This document shows, one piece after another, positions 26,393 through 36,938 of a stretch of DNA of 64,000 bases. The notes under the pieces are model-generated. The model did no database searches and was not told where the DNA came from. It saw nothing but the letters and a program-made list of their open reading frames with translations. Position 1 is the first letter of the stretch; the number at the start of each line of letters is the position of its first letter. The position numbers were made by a program, and so were the translations under genes. This stretch comes from Hyphomicrobiales bacterium (GTDB lineage Bacteria; Pseudomonadota; Alphaproteobacteria; Rhizobiales; Rhizobiaceae): positions 124,001-188,000 of the forward strand of contig UBTF01000008.1 in NCBI GenBank assembly GCA_900468285.1, read 5' to 3'.

Positions 26393-27790
26393 TCATTCTG
26401 CGGGCGTCGATGCCTTTTCACTATGGCCTGAAACGGCAGCACCGGCGCGGCGGTCCATCGCAATCAGCGGAACGATGGCAATCAGCGAGACAGCCGCCAC
26501 GACCATGAAGGCGGTGTGAAAATCCGCCAGCTGCAAATGCGCGCCCGACATGTAGCTGCTGACTTCCAGAATGGTTGCCGCAAAGGCAACACCCAGCGCA
26601 AGGCTGATCTGCTGCAGAACGGACGCCATTGAGGTGGCCTGGCTTGCCTGCGCGTCTTCAATGTCCGAATAGCCGAGCGCATTGGTGCCGGTGAAGAAGA
26701 AGGACCGGGCAAATCCTGCCGTGACCAGAAAGATCATGATCAGCGGATAGGGCGTATCGGGCGTGAAGAAAGAGTTGGCAAGCGTGGTAAAGGCGCCCAC
26801 GACGCCAGCGCTGATCAGCACGGACCTGAAACCGGTGGCAGCAAAGACCCGCCGCGCCATAAACTTCGTGGTGATCGCGCCGATCGCACCTGCAAAGGTA
26901 ATCATGCCCGATTGAAACGGGTTCATCCCGAAACCGATCTGCAGCATCAGCGGCATCAGAAACGGTATCGCACCGGTGGAAATGCGGAAGATCGTACCGC
27001 TGACCGAGGCTGCTCTGAAGGTGGCATTTTGGAAAATCTTGAAATCCAGAATGGGGGCAGGATGCGCCTTAGCGTGACGCATATACCAGAAGCCGCACAG
27101 GAAACCGATGAGGGTGGCGGCAATTCCGATGATGGGTGGTAGCGCGGGAAGGCTGACGACGGACAGGCCGAAAACGACCCCGGATGCCGCGACGCCTGAA
27201 AGGATGAAGCCTTTCGTATCCATGGGCGGCGGATTGGTCGTCTCTATTTCGGGCAGATAGATGGTCGCCAGCCAAATGCCAATGGCCCCGATGGGCACAT
27301 TGATGAGGAATATCCAATGCCAGGAAAAATAGGTGGTGATGAAGCCACCGATGGGTGGACCGGTCAGCGGACCGACGAGACCCGGAATGGTCAGCAACGC
27401 CATTGCGGATACGAGTTCGCTGCGCTTGGTCGTGCGCAGAAGCATAAGTCTTCCAACCGGCGTCATCATGGCCCCGCCCATGCCCTGCAGGAAGCGTGAC
27501 AGGACGAATTCGACCACGGATGAGGAGACGGCGCAACAGATCGAGCCGACGATGAAGATGGCGATGGCGAAGCGGAAGATCTTCTTTGCGCCGAACTTGT
27601 CCGCCATCCAGCCGCTGATGGGAATGAAGATGGCCAGCGCCACCATGTAGGAGGTCAGTGCCAGCTTCAGCGTGATCGGTCCCACATTGAGATCGGCCGC
27701 AATGGCTGGCAGCGAGGTGGCGATGACGGTGGAGTCCATCTGCTCCATGAAGAGAGCGACGGCAAGAATGAGCGGGATGATGCGGTTCAT
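26393..27790 (-). CDS. MFS multidrug exporter, DHA2 (EmrB-like) family
   Basis: 465 residues from the ATG at 27790 (27814 is also in frame; neither has a clear Shine-Dalgarno). About 14 hydrophobic segments. Motif A-like region GWMADKFGAKKIFR, the TM1 motif MEQMDSTVIATSLPAIA typical of DHA2 drug:H+ antiporters, and motif C region GLVGPLTGPPIGGFI. It would export toxic organic compounds across the inner membrane using the proton gradient. No adapter (EmrA) or regulator gene is adjacent; the divergent gene encodes an exported hydrolase. Confidence 0.85.
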   Translation of the reverse strand: MNRIIPLILAVALFMEQMDSTVIATSLPAIAADLNVGPITLKLALTSYMVALAIFIPISGWMADKFGAKKIFRFAIAIFIVGSICCAVSSSVVEFVLSRFLQGMGGAMMTPVGRLMLLRTTKRSELVSAMALLTIPGLVGPLTGPPIGGFITTYFSWHWIFLINVPIGAIGIWLATIYLPEIETTNPPPMDTKGFILSGVAASGVVFGLSVVSLPALPPIIGIAATLIGFLCGFWYMRHAKAHPAPILDFKIFQNATFRAASVSGTIFRISTGAIPFLMPLMLQIGFGMNPFQSGMITFAGAIGAITTKFMARRVFAATGFRSVLISAGVVGAFTTLANSFFTPDTPYPLIMIFLVTAGFARSFFFTGTNALGYSDIEDAQASQATSMASVLQQISLALGVAFAATILEVSSYMSGAHLQLADFHTAFMVVAAVSLIAIVPLIAMDRRAGAAVSGHSEKASTPAE

Positions 27791-27985
27791 GGAGTGACTG
27801 CGGGAAGCCCGCATCCTGATGGGGTCGTTATGAGTTAACTACGCCCCTGCGCACCATTTGCCAACTAAACAATCTGCAAGGCTGCCGTTTCCATTCACGT
27901 CTGTGTGAGATTGATTTTTCTACACAATCTTGCGCGTTACTGGTGATAGTCCTGTCGACGGGATGAAATATTGAAGGAGGTTTTG

Positions 27986-28987
27986 ATGAGCAGTTTTCTG
28001 AATATGAACAGGCGTGGCCTGTTCGCGGCCGCGGGCATTGGCGCTTTGGCTGCGCCCTTCGTGCTTCGCAGCACGGCCTTTGCCCAATCCAACCAACCGC
28101 AGACATCCATGAAGGTGAACCACGCGATGCCACCCGAAACAAATCGATTCAAGCTCGGAAATTTCGAAGTTCTCGTCGTCAAGGACGGCGCGCGTGCTTC
28201 TGGCGCCCCTGGTGAGACATTCGGCACCAACCAGAGCAAGGATGCGGTGGGCGATCTGCTCCAGAAGAATTTTCTTCCCGCCGATCAGTTCGTCAACAGC
28301 TTCTCTCCCGCCCTCATCAACACCGGCTCCGATCTCGTCCTGTTCGATACCGGCTTTGGCGAAAGCGGCCGCGAGGCAGGCAATGGACGCCTGATGGAAG
28401 GTCTTGCAGCCGCAGGCTATACGCCTGACGATGTGACCGTGGTCGTGTTGACGCATATGCATGGCGACCACATTGGCGGCCTCATGGAAAAGGGTGCGCC
28501 CGCTTTTCCGAAGGCACGTTATGTCATGGGCCAGGCCGAATATGATTTCTGGACAGACGCCAAGCGCGTCGGGACCCCGGCTGAAGGTGGACAGAAGGGC
28601 GTGCTGGCAAACGTCAAGCCGCTGGCCGAAAAAGCAACCTTTATCGGCGACGGTGCGACGGTCGTTCCGGGCATTACCAGCATGGCCGCCTTCGGCCACT
28701 CTCCGGGCCACATGATTTTCCGTGTCGAATCCGAAGGAAAGCAGCTGGTGCTGACGGCGGATACGGCCAACCACTTCGTGCTGTCTCTTCAGCGCCCCGA
28801 ATGGGAAGTCAAGTTCGACATGGACAAGGCCGCTGCCGCTGCAAGTCGCAAGAAGGTTTTCGACATGATTGCGACAGACCGCCTGCCGTTCCTTGGTTAT
28901 CACATGCCGTTCCCGGCTGTGGGCTACGCCGAGAAGCAGGATGTCGGTTACCGCTTCGTGCCCAAATCCTACCAGTTCGACATCTGA
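27986..28987 (+). CDS. exported metallo-beta-lactamase-fold hydrolase (Tat signal)
   Basis: 333 residues from the ATG at 27986, which has AAGGAGG (27974-27980) at ideal spacing. N-terminus carries a twin-arginine signal (NRRGLFAAAGIGALAAPFVL...AFA|QS). The metal site THMHGDHIGGL, a later FGHSPGHM and TADTANH show an intact dinuclear MBL site. Family members include lactonases and other hydrolases; the substrate is unknown. Export through Tat implies folding with its metal in the cytoplasm. Confidence 0.82.
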   Translation: MSSFLNMNRRGLFAAAGIGALAAPFVLRSTAFAQSNQPQTSMKVNHAMPPETNRFKLGNFEVLVVKDGARASGAPGETFGTNQSKDAVGDLLQKNFLPADQFVNSFSPALINTGSDLVLFDTGFGESGREAGNGRLMEGLAAAGYTPDDVTVVVLTHMHGDHIGGLMEKGAPAFPKARYVMGQAEYDFWTDAKRVGTPAEGGQKGVLANVKPLAEKATFIGDGATVVPGITSMAAFGHSPGHMIFRVESEGKQLVLTADTANHFVLSLQRPEWEVKFDMDKAAAAASRKKVFDMIATDRLPFLGYHMPFPAVGYAEKQDVGYRFVPKSYQFDI

Positions 28988-30670
<1,683 letters not shown>

Positions 30671-30705
30671 TCTTTCGATCCATTATGTAAAATGCCAATA
30701 AAGAG

Positions 30706-30740
30706 ACGCTCTCCGCGCACGCAGCTTCGGAGAGCGTTTT
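30706..30740 (+). terminator. rho-independent terminator after guaB
   Basis: ACGCTCTCCG (30706-30715) pairs with CGGAGAGCGT (30728-30737), then TTT (four T in all). It ends only 18 bases before the next start codon. Confidence 0.75.
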
Positions 30741-30757
30741 GCTGAAAGGAAAAGAGA

Positions 30758-31177
30758 ATGTCACCAACGACCGCAATGTTCTGGCCCATGATTGCTCACG
30801 CATTTCTGGTCTTCGGTCTTTACGTGCTGCTCTTTCTACGCCGCAAGAAATATACGTTCAGCGACAGGCAAGCCTTTCAGAATTTTCGCGAAACGGGCAA
30901 AGAATCGGACCGAAGCCTTGTGGTCAACAAGAACCTTGCCAACCAGTTCGAAATTCCCGTTCTGTTTCATGCGGTCTGCATCCTCCTCTACATAACCGAT
31001 GCGGATAACATCGGCACCGTTGCTCTCGGCTGGGTATTCGTGATTGCGCGTTACATGCACACCTATGTCCACGTCACCAGCAACAACCTCCGCTATCGTG
31101 CGCCCGCTTTCGCCATCAGCATGGCGTCCGTTATCCTGATGTGGGGCTGGCTGGCCGTATGGCTGGCGCTGGAGTAG
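30758..31177 (+). CDS. MAPEG-family membrane protein
   Basis: 139 residues, four hydrophobic segments, ATG with AAGGA upstream. The segment VNKNLANQFEIPVLFHAVCI and ARYMHTYVHVTSNNLRYR are the conserved core of the MAPEG family (glutathione transferase-like membrane proteins; bacterial members mostly uncharacterised). The start lies just after the guaB terminator, so expression probably depends on read-through or on a promoter inside guaB. Confidence 0.8.
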   Translation: MSPTTAMFWPMIAHAFLVFGLYVLLFLRRKKYTFSDRQAFQNFRETGKESDRSLVVNKNLANQFEIPVLFHAVCILLYITDADNIGTVALGWVFVIARYMHTYVHVTSNNLRYRAPAFAISMASVILMWGWLAVWLALE

Positions 31178-31303
31178 GCGGCTGCCCGTGATCTGACGCC
31201 ACCGGTTCCAGATCGCGAAAAGTTGTTTCACGCAGCCTGCGTCGCTGCACCGATTTCTTCTGATATGCGCTAATGTTGCCTTGAGCCGCGCATAAGGGAG
31301 AAG

Positions 31304-32185
31304 ATGATGACGGACAAGCCAGACATCACTCAGGCCATGATCGACGCCTATGATGAATATACGCATCTCAGCCTTGATCGCCGCAAATTCATGGAGAAAC
31401 TGACGCTGCTTGCCGGGTCTGGCGCCGCAGCCGCAACCATTGCGCCTCTGCTCGCCGCCAGCAACGCGCAGGCTGCCATGGTTGAAGAAGCGGACGAGCG
31501 TCTCGTCACCGAGACCGTCAGCTACCCCGGGGCCAAGGGCGAGATGAAGGGATATCTCGTCAGGCCCAAAGATGCTTCGGCATCGCTGGGATCTGTCATT
31601 GTCATCCATGAAAATCGCGGTCTGAACGGACATATCCGCGATGTCGCCCGCCGGGTCGCGCTGGAAGGTTTTGTCGCACTTGCACCGGATTTCCTGTCGC
31701 CTCAGGGCGGAACGCCCGATGATGAGGACAAGGCCAGGGAAATGTTCAGCGGTCTCGATATGGCTGCCACTGTCGCAAATGCAGAGGCCACGCGCGCGTG
31801 GCTGGCAAAGCGCGAGGGGGCAAACGGCAAGGTCGGTGCCGTCGGCTTCTGCTGGGGTGGTGGACTGGTCAATCGACTGGCCACGAAGTCTGAAGGCCTG
31901 AACGCCGGTGTCGCCTATTACGGCGCGCAGCCGCCGGTCGAGGACGTGCCTGCGATCCGCGCGCCGCTGATGCTGCATTATGGCGGACTGGATGAGCGCA
32001 TCAATGCCGGCATAGACGCCTATCGAAAGGCGCTGGAAGCCAACGGCAAGCAGTTCGAGATCTTTGTGTATGATGGTGTCAACCACGCCTTCAACAATGA
32101 TACGTCCAGCGCGCGCTATGACAAGAAGGCTGCGGATCTGGCCTGGGGCCGAACGGTGGATTTCTTTCGGAAATATCTCGGCTGA
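31304..32185 (+). CDS. dienelactone hydrolase family protein with internal twin-arginine segment
   Basis: 293 residues (an ATG at 31307 is equivalent). The alpha/beta-hydrolase core has the dienelactone-hydrolase catalytic set: nucleophile Cys in GAVGFCWGGG, Asp in GGLDERIN, His in GVNHAFNND. Residues 26-58 read DRRKFMEKLTLLAGSGAAAA followed by TIAPLLAASNAQA, a Tat-like signal placed after a 25-residue extension, as in YghX-like proteins. It is probably exported; the natural substrate is unknown. Confidence 0.8.
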   Translation: MMTDKPDITQAMIDAYDEYTHLSLDRRKFMEKLTLLAGSGAAAATIAPLLAASNAQAAMVEEADERLVTETVSYPGAKGEMKGYLVRPKDASASLGSVIVIHENRGLNGHIRDVARRVALEGFVALAPDFLSPQGGTPDDEDKAREMFSGLDMAATVANAEATRAWLAKREGANGKVGAVGFCWGGGLVNRLATKSEGLNAGVAYYGAQPPVEDVPAIRAPLMLHYGGLDERINAGIDAYRKALEANGKQFEIFVYDGVNHAFNNDTSSARYDKKAADLAWGRTVDFFRKYLG

Positions 32186-32201
32186 TCCACGCTGCGATGC
32201 T

Positions 32202-32236
32202 GGCGGTGCGCGCAGGATTGCCGCGCACCGCCCTTA
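32202..32236. terminator. hairpin between convergent genes
   Basis: Perfect 11-bp stem GGCGGTGCGCG (32202-32212) / CGCGCACCGCC (32222-32232) between the hydrolase and autotransporter stops; followed by CTTATCTT on the plus strand. Likely shared terminator. Confidence 0.6.
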
Positions 32237-32239
32237 TCT

Positions 32240-34981
32240 TCAGAAGCGGCTGTTAAAGTTGATCTTGACGGCATGGGCATCGCCGTCGCCGCTCAGCAGC
32301 CCATTGTAGCTCACCCCGAGCGCCGCCTTCTCGCCAACGGCAACACCGAAGCTTGCATTGAGCGCCAGCGCATTCTCCGGCAAGGCAACGCCTGACACGG
32401 TGAAGGCATTGCCGGTGGAGAAAGCATTACGCGATTGCGGCGTGTCGGCATCGGCGTGCTGCCAGCCCAGCCCCAACTTCAGATCCGCCTTTCGCCCGTC
32501 CTCCAGCGTCAGGCCCTTTTCCACCGTCGTGCCGATCGTTGCGATCAGCGCGTGATCGGTATCGCCATCGACAGACAGGGCGGCAAGGCCGCCGCTTTCA
32601 CGCAGGTCGCGGGTGTATGCTGTCAGGTAGATGGCCTCGCCGAAAGGCACGATGTCAAACTGCGGCGTGCTGATGCGCTGCGACAGGCGGGCAGACAACT
32701 GGCCCGAAAGCCCGCCATAATCTCCCGTCAGGTGATCGGAAAAGTTGCCTATGGTCACGTTGCGGGTGGTGTCGATGCCGCTGTAGCCGAAGCTTGCCGC
32801 CAGATCGAAGGCCGTTGCACCCCAGTCGGCGCCGGCGTAGGCGCCAAGTCCGCCGGTGTTCAGCGTGCCGGTCATGTCCCGGTCTCCGGCAGAAATGTGC
32901 TGCGTGGCGCCGAAGATCAACACGCCAAGGCGCCAGTCGCTGATGCTGCGATCCATGCCGGCGATCATGTCAAAACTGTTGGCGGCCATTGCGCCGCCAT
33001 TGCCGTCGCTGGACAGGGAAAGACGCCCGCCATGGGTGGTGGCCCAAAAACCCTCTTCGTCATCGGCAAGTCGCGCAAAGGCAGCCTGGCTGGAAACGCG
33101 GGCGTGATCCAGCATCTGCGACCGCAGGGAGGCATAGACATCGCCCGAAACCAGATCGAAAGCAGCCCGCGCCCCATCGAAATCGGCCGTCATACCGACG
33201 GCTGCCCGCAGGCTGTTGGTGCTGGCAAGCGATTGCAGAACCGTGCTCGTGGCAATCTGGTTTGGTGTCATGGCGGCATCGGTGAACGCCGTCGTCTGGG
33301 TAACGGTCAGGTAGGCGTTGTTGGTGTCATAGGAATCGACCAGATCGTAGAAGGCCGAAACGGCGGGAGAGCCGGACCAGTCGAAGGTTCCGGTGAGACC
33401 GCCGGCTGCCGTCAGGATGTTGTATTGCGCGCCGGGCACGAAGCTTCCAGCCGCGCCGCGGGACCAGGAGATCAGCGCTCCGGGCTGCAGCGTGGCGGTG
33501 CCGCCCGCATTGATCAGATCAGAGGCCGTCGACGTGGGGTCGAGTTCGACTTCATAAAGTGCGCCTGCCTGCTGGACAAAAGTCCCGGAGGTGTTCAGCG
33601 TTCCGATGGAATTGCCCGGCGCCACGGTGGAGCCGGTGGTGATCTCGATGGCCCCGATGGAGCCGGACCCCATCAGCGTGCCGCCTGTTGCAATTTCGAT
33701 GGTTCCGCCAAGCGCGCTATTCAGCACGAATGTGCCGCCCTGCACGAGCGTCGTGCCGGTGAAGCCAGAGCCATCGCCCGTATAGATCGTCGTGCCGGCC
33801 AGTTGCAGGATCTCTCCGCCACTGCCGAACATTTTCTGGTCGAATTCATAGGCGTCGCTGGTGTGGTTGAACACCAGTTTGGCCGTACCGTCGCCGAAAT
33901 AGATGCCGTTGGTTACCGAGATCGTGCCGGCTGCGGCCGCCGCCGACCCCTCTGCCGCGCCGATGTTCAGCGCGCCGGTGCTGCCGGTATTGGTGGCGAT
34001 ATCCAGCTGGTTGCTGACCTTCAGTTCTGCGCCCTGCGTGACGGTGACGATGCCGTTGCCGTTGAAACCCACACGCATGTTGCCACTAAAATAAGCGTTT
34101 GACAGCGACTCGAAGCGTGTGCCTGCGCCGGTCAGCGTCATCTCGCCAAAAGAGCCGGTATCGGTGCCGACCGCGCCGGTATGAGCCGATACCACGGCGC
34201 CGTCGGAGACGGTGAGGCGCCCATAACCGACAACGCCGTTTCCGTTGCCGCCGACATAGACGTTGAGGCTGTTCGTCCAATGCGTGCCCTGGCCGGTCAC
34301 TGTCATTTCGGCCCAGCTTGCGCCGAGACCACCGATATAGCCAGCATCGTCATGAAGGAGCGCGCCATGGGAGAGCGTTGCCGTTCCCTCGTTGAGATTA
34401 AGATAACCCGCCGCACTCGTCCAGTTTGCCGGATCCGTTGCCGTCAGGGTTCCAAGATCGACCGATGTGCCGGCCCCGGTGATGGTGAGGCTTGCATTCG
34501 GGCCCATGGAGAGACTGCCGTTGACGGTTTCCACCCGCGCCCCGTCGGAGACAGTCAGAGAACTGGTGCCGACATCGTTCATCAGGATGCCGCCTTGGTT
34601 GACCCAGGTGGAGCCCTGTCCGCTGATGGTGATGCTGCCGTTGCTGCCGGCGGCAAGGCCAAGGGCGGAATCGATCGAGTTCAGCGTCGCGCCATCCGTA
34701 ATGCTGAGCGCCCCGGTGCTCGTTGCACCTACTTCGATCCGACCGGACGGCGACCAGGAACCGCTTGGGCCGGGTAGTGTCGGGCTAATATCACCGGTTG
34801 CCGTGATGGACTGCGCAGACGCGGTCCGCAAGCAGGCTGCCGTCAGCGCCAGAAGCGAAAGCGGCACGCAAACCGTCGTCATCAGGAGCGCATGGCGCAG
34901 GGCGAGCCTGCGACAAGAATTATATGATCCCGTATATAAAGGATTGTGTCCGCGACGCTGCGAATATAAAAATGAATACAT
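32240..34981 (-). CDS. type V autotransporter with T5SS/PEP-type repeats
   Basis: 913 residues. The N-terminus is a long signal (about 57 residues, MYSFLYSQRRG...CLRTASA|QS); a Met at 34882 would leave a shorter ordinary one. The passenger (60-600) is built from repeats of the type LTVSDGA.V...G and TLTGAGT.F...., e.g. ITISGQGSTWVNQGG, LTITGAGTSVDL, MTVTGQGTHWTNS, MTLTGAGTRFES, expected to form a beta-helix. The last 270 residues (from EEGFWATTHGGRLSL) form the outer-membrane beta-barrel ending in the Phe-terminal signal VKINFNSRF. It would display an adhesin-like passenger at the surface. An AT-rich promoter region precedes it. Confidence 0.9.
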   Translation of the reverse strand: MYSFLYSQRRGHNPLYTGSYNSCRRLALRHALLMTTVCVPLSLLALTAACLRTASAQSITATGDISPTLPGPSGSWSPSGRIEVGATSTGALSITDGATLNSIDSALGLAAGSNGSITISGQGSTWVNQGGILMNDVGTSSLTVSDGARVETVNGSLSMGPNASLTITGAGTSVDLGTLTATDPANWTSAAGYLNLNEGTATLSHGALLHDDAGYIGGLGASWAEMTVTGQGTHWTNSLNVYVGGNGNGVVGYGRLTVSDGAVVSAHTGAVGTDTGSFGEMTLTGAGTRFESLSNAYFSGNMRVGFNGNGIVTVTQGAELKVSNQLDIATNTGSTGALNIGAAEGSAAAAAGTISVTNGIYFGDGTAKLVFNHTSDAYEFDQKMFGSGGEILQLAGTTIYTGDGSGFTGTTLVQGGTFVLNSALGGTIEIATGGTLMGSGSIGAIEITTGSTVAPGNSIGTLNTSGTFVQQAGALYEVELDPTSTASDLINAGGTATLQPGALISWSRGAAGSFVPGAQYNILTAAGGLTGTFDWSGSPAVSAFYDLVDSYDTNNAYLTVTQTTAFTDAAMTPNQIATSTVLQSLASTNSLRAAVGMTADFDGARAAFDLVSGDVYASLRSQMLDHARVSSQAAFARLADDEEGFWATTHGGRLSLSSDGNGGAMAANSFDMIAGMDRSISDWRLGVLIFGATQHISAGDRDMTGTLNTGGLGAYAGADWGATAFDLAASFGYSGIDTTRNVTIGNFSDHLTGDYGGLSGQLSARLSQRISTPQFDIVPFGEAIYLTAYTRDLRESGGLAALSVDGDTDHALIATIGTTVEKGLTLEDGRKADLKLGLGWQHADADTPQSRNAFSTGNAFTVSGVALPENALALNASFGVAVGEKAALGVSYNGLLSGDGDAHAVKINFNSRF

Positions 34982-35409
34982 AGCTTTCTAACTCGTTTTT
35001 GATAAAATTATTCGAATATAAATATATTTCGAAAATTTTCTGGATTTAATATTTGTTATTATTGCAAATTTGGAGAATCGCTGATGTTTTATTCTATATA
35101 ATAAGCCAAATAGATCGCTGTAAATATCCTGGATGTGATTTGGCGGTACGGCGTTGCAGATTGTGCGGAAGGGGTGCAGTGATGGGGTGACGAGCTCGGC
35201 AGAGCGGCGGTCGCGTCAGGCGACGGTGCCTTCAGACACGACGTCATAGGCACTGCTTGCGGGCCGTCCATCTCTTGGAGATCGGCCCGGAACATGCGGG
35301 GAGGGGTGCGGTTTTATGTCTGGTCTTGCGTCACCGGAAGGCGACAGAGTGCTTCAGCCGGAAACGCTTTTGCAAGGCTGGCTTTGCCCGGAAGGCATGG
35401 GGTCGGCGA
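34982..35409. other. intergenic region upstream of autotransporter
   Basis: 428 bases. 34985-35110 is strongly AT-rich with TTCGAA repeats around 35010-35033, likely the autotransporter promoter region. The rest is GC-rich, with a nested inverted repeat GGGCCG...ATCTC-TTG-GAGAT-CGGCCC at 35261-35288. No convincing gene. Confidence 0.4.
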
Positions 35410-36360
35410 TTACCAGCCCGGCGCCAGCTGGCCGGTTCGCAGCCGCGCCACCTTGGGAAACTGCTTGAGATCACCGTCCAGCTCATCGGGCGGTGAACTC
35501 AGCGAAATATTGTCAAGACACGCGGTGATGTGGTCCGTGATGGCGTTGATCAGCGAAGGGGAAAGACCCGGGCGCTTCATCAGGCCGATCTGCACGGGCG
35601 GCAGCGGCGGAAAACCGTCTGCAGCCGTCAGCACCCTCATGCCGGTTCTCAAGGTCGATTCCGGCAGTACGGAAACGGCCATGCCAGCCAAGACGGCAGC
35701 GGCGATGACGGTGGATGACCAGCTGGTAAACAGGACCTGATAGTCGCGCCCGTCGGCATCAAGCGCCGAAGCGGCAAGCTGCCGCCAGTGGCAATCGCGT
35801 CGCCCTACGGCGAGTGGTACGGGCACGTCGTCCCGCAGGGGATGGTTGGCGGAGGCCACCCAGCAGAGGGGTTCGGTCCGCACGATATCGGAGGTACGGG
35901 CGCGGGGATTGTGCGTCACCAGCGCGATGTCCAGCTCGCCCCGGGCCATTTTTTCCGCGAGACTCACCGAAGGTTCGCAGACAATGTAAAGCTCGACGTT
36001 CGGATGGGTTTTGGCGAAGCGACCAATGATCTCCGGCATGTAGCGGTCGGCATAGTCATCCGGCGTGCCGATGCGCAGCGTGCCCTCCAGACGGTTATCG
36101 TCGAAAGCGGCGACGGCTTCATTGTTCAGGCGGATGATGCGGCGGGCATAATGCATCAGCTTTTCGCCTTCAGCGGTGAGCCGGTTGCCGCGCCCGTCCT
36201 TGGCAAAAAGCTGCTTTCCCAGCCGCTCCTCCAACCGTCGCATCTGCATGGACACGGCCGATTGGGTCTTGAACACCCGGTCCGCCGCCTTGGTGAAGCT
36301 GCCGGAATCGATGATTGCAATGAAGGTATGCAGCTGGTCTATATCGAGGGGTGCGGACAT
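35410..36360 (-). CDS. LysR-family transcriptional regulator
   Basis: 316 residues from the ATG at 36360 (further in-frame Met codons at 36396 and 36405). N-terminal winged helix FIAIIDSGSFTKAADRVFKT then QSAVSMQMRRLEERLG, followed by a type 2 periplasmic-binding-like effector domain. It is divergent from a DUF1127 gene 194 bases away. In Brucella the LysR protein VtlR activates DUF1127-type genes, so a link between the two is plausible here, though this protein need not be VtlR itself. Confidence 0.85.
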   Translation of the reverse strand: MSAPLDIDQLHTFIAIIDSGSFTKAADRVFKTQSAVSMQMRRLEERLGKQLFAKDGRGNRLTAEGEKLMHYARRIIRLNNEAVAAFDDNRLEGTLRIGTPDDYADRYMPEIIGRFAKTHPNVELYIVCEPSVSLAEKMARGELDIALVTHNPRARTSDIVRTEPLCWVASANHPLRDDVPVPLAVGRRDCHWRQLAASALDADGRDYQVLFTSWSSTVIAAAVLAGMAVSVLPESTLRTGMRVLTAADGFPPLPPVQIGLMKRPGLSPSLINAITDHITACLDNISLSSPPDELDGDLKQFPKVARLRTGQLAPGW

Positions 36361-36554
36361 GGCGTGCCATCCATCAGAATGATTGATGCCTGACATTAAA
36401 AACATTCGTTGGACTGATCAATAGTCTTGCGACATTTTGACGCTCGAAACATCAAACAATCAGTTGGGTCGTTCACAAGGGCGGCCGGACCGGCGGCCTC
36501 TGCGCATGGGCGCAGCGGCAGCGCCTCATCGTGCCTGGATGAAAGGATAGTGTC

Positions 36555-36836
36555 ATGCGCACGGCAGAACGGAAAATGGAACTTGGTTTGATCGCACCGC
36601 AGGCGGCCATGGGCCGACAGGTCGCTCACTCTGTCGTCAAAGGTTTCGTCACGTTTCTGCGTCGTATTGTCAATCGCACCAAGGCCAATAGCCTGTTGGA
36701 TCTGGACGATCATCAGCTGGCAGACATAGGTCTGACCCGCAGCGATGTCAGGAAGGCTCTGAACCTGGGTCTTCGTGAAGACCCGACCACGCGTCTCGCG
36801 CAGCTAGCCAGGATCGCTTCGGTCAAAGCTCTGTAG
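36555..36836 (+). CDS. DUF1127 (YjiS-like) small protein
   Basis: 93 residues, ATG with AAGGA upstream. Residues 34-70 carry the DUF1127 motif: RRIVNRTKANSLLDLDDHQL then ADIGLTRSDVRKAL, an Arg-rich helix-turn-helix-like unit. Such proteins in Rhizobiales and Rhodobacter act in RNA turnover and in phosphate or stress physiology. A TTGACG box lies at 36437-36442. The 3' UTR contains a CAGGG/CCCTG hairpin before the terminator. Probable target of the divergent LysR regulator. Confidence 0.85.
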   Translation: MRTAERKMELGLIAPQAAMGRQVAHSVVKGFVTFLRRIVNRTKANSLLDLDDHQLADIGLTRSDVRKALNLGLREDPTTRLAQLARIASVKAL

Positions 36837-36891
36837 CCCGACCAGCAATCAGTTTCCCCGCAGGGTGATTTGCCAATTAGCCCTGCCTTTT

Positions 36892-36927
36892 GCCCGGTGT
36901 CCGGCCTTAGCCGCACCGGGCTTTTTT
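36892..36927 (+). terminator. rho-independent terminator of DUF1127 gene
   Basis: GCCCGGTG (36892-36899) pairs with CACCGGGC (36914-36921), then six T. Confidence 0.9.
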
Positions 36928-36938
36928 ATGCAGAAATG

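Noticed and set aside
35261..35288. Nested inverted repeat considered as a terminator for the LysR gene at 35410
   Set aside because: It lies over 120 bases past the stop and has no T run in either direction; kept only as part of the intergenic description.
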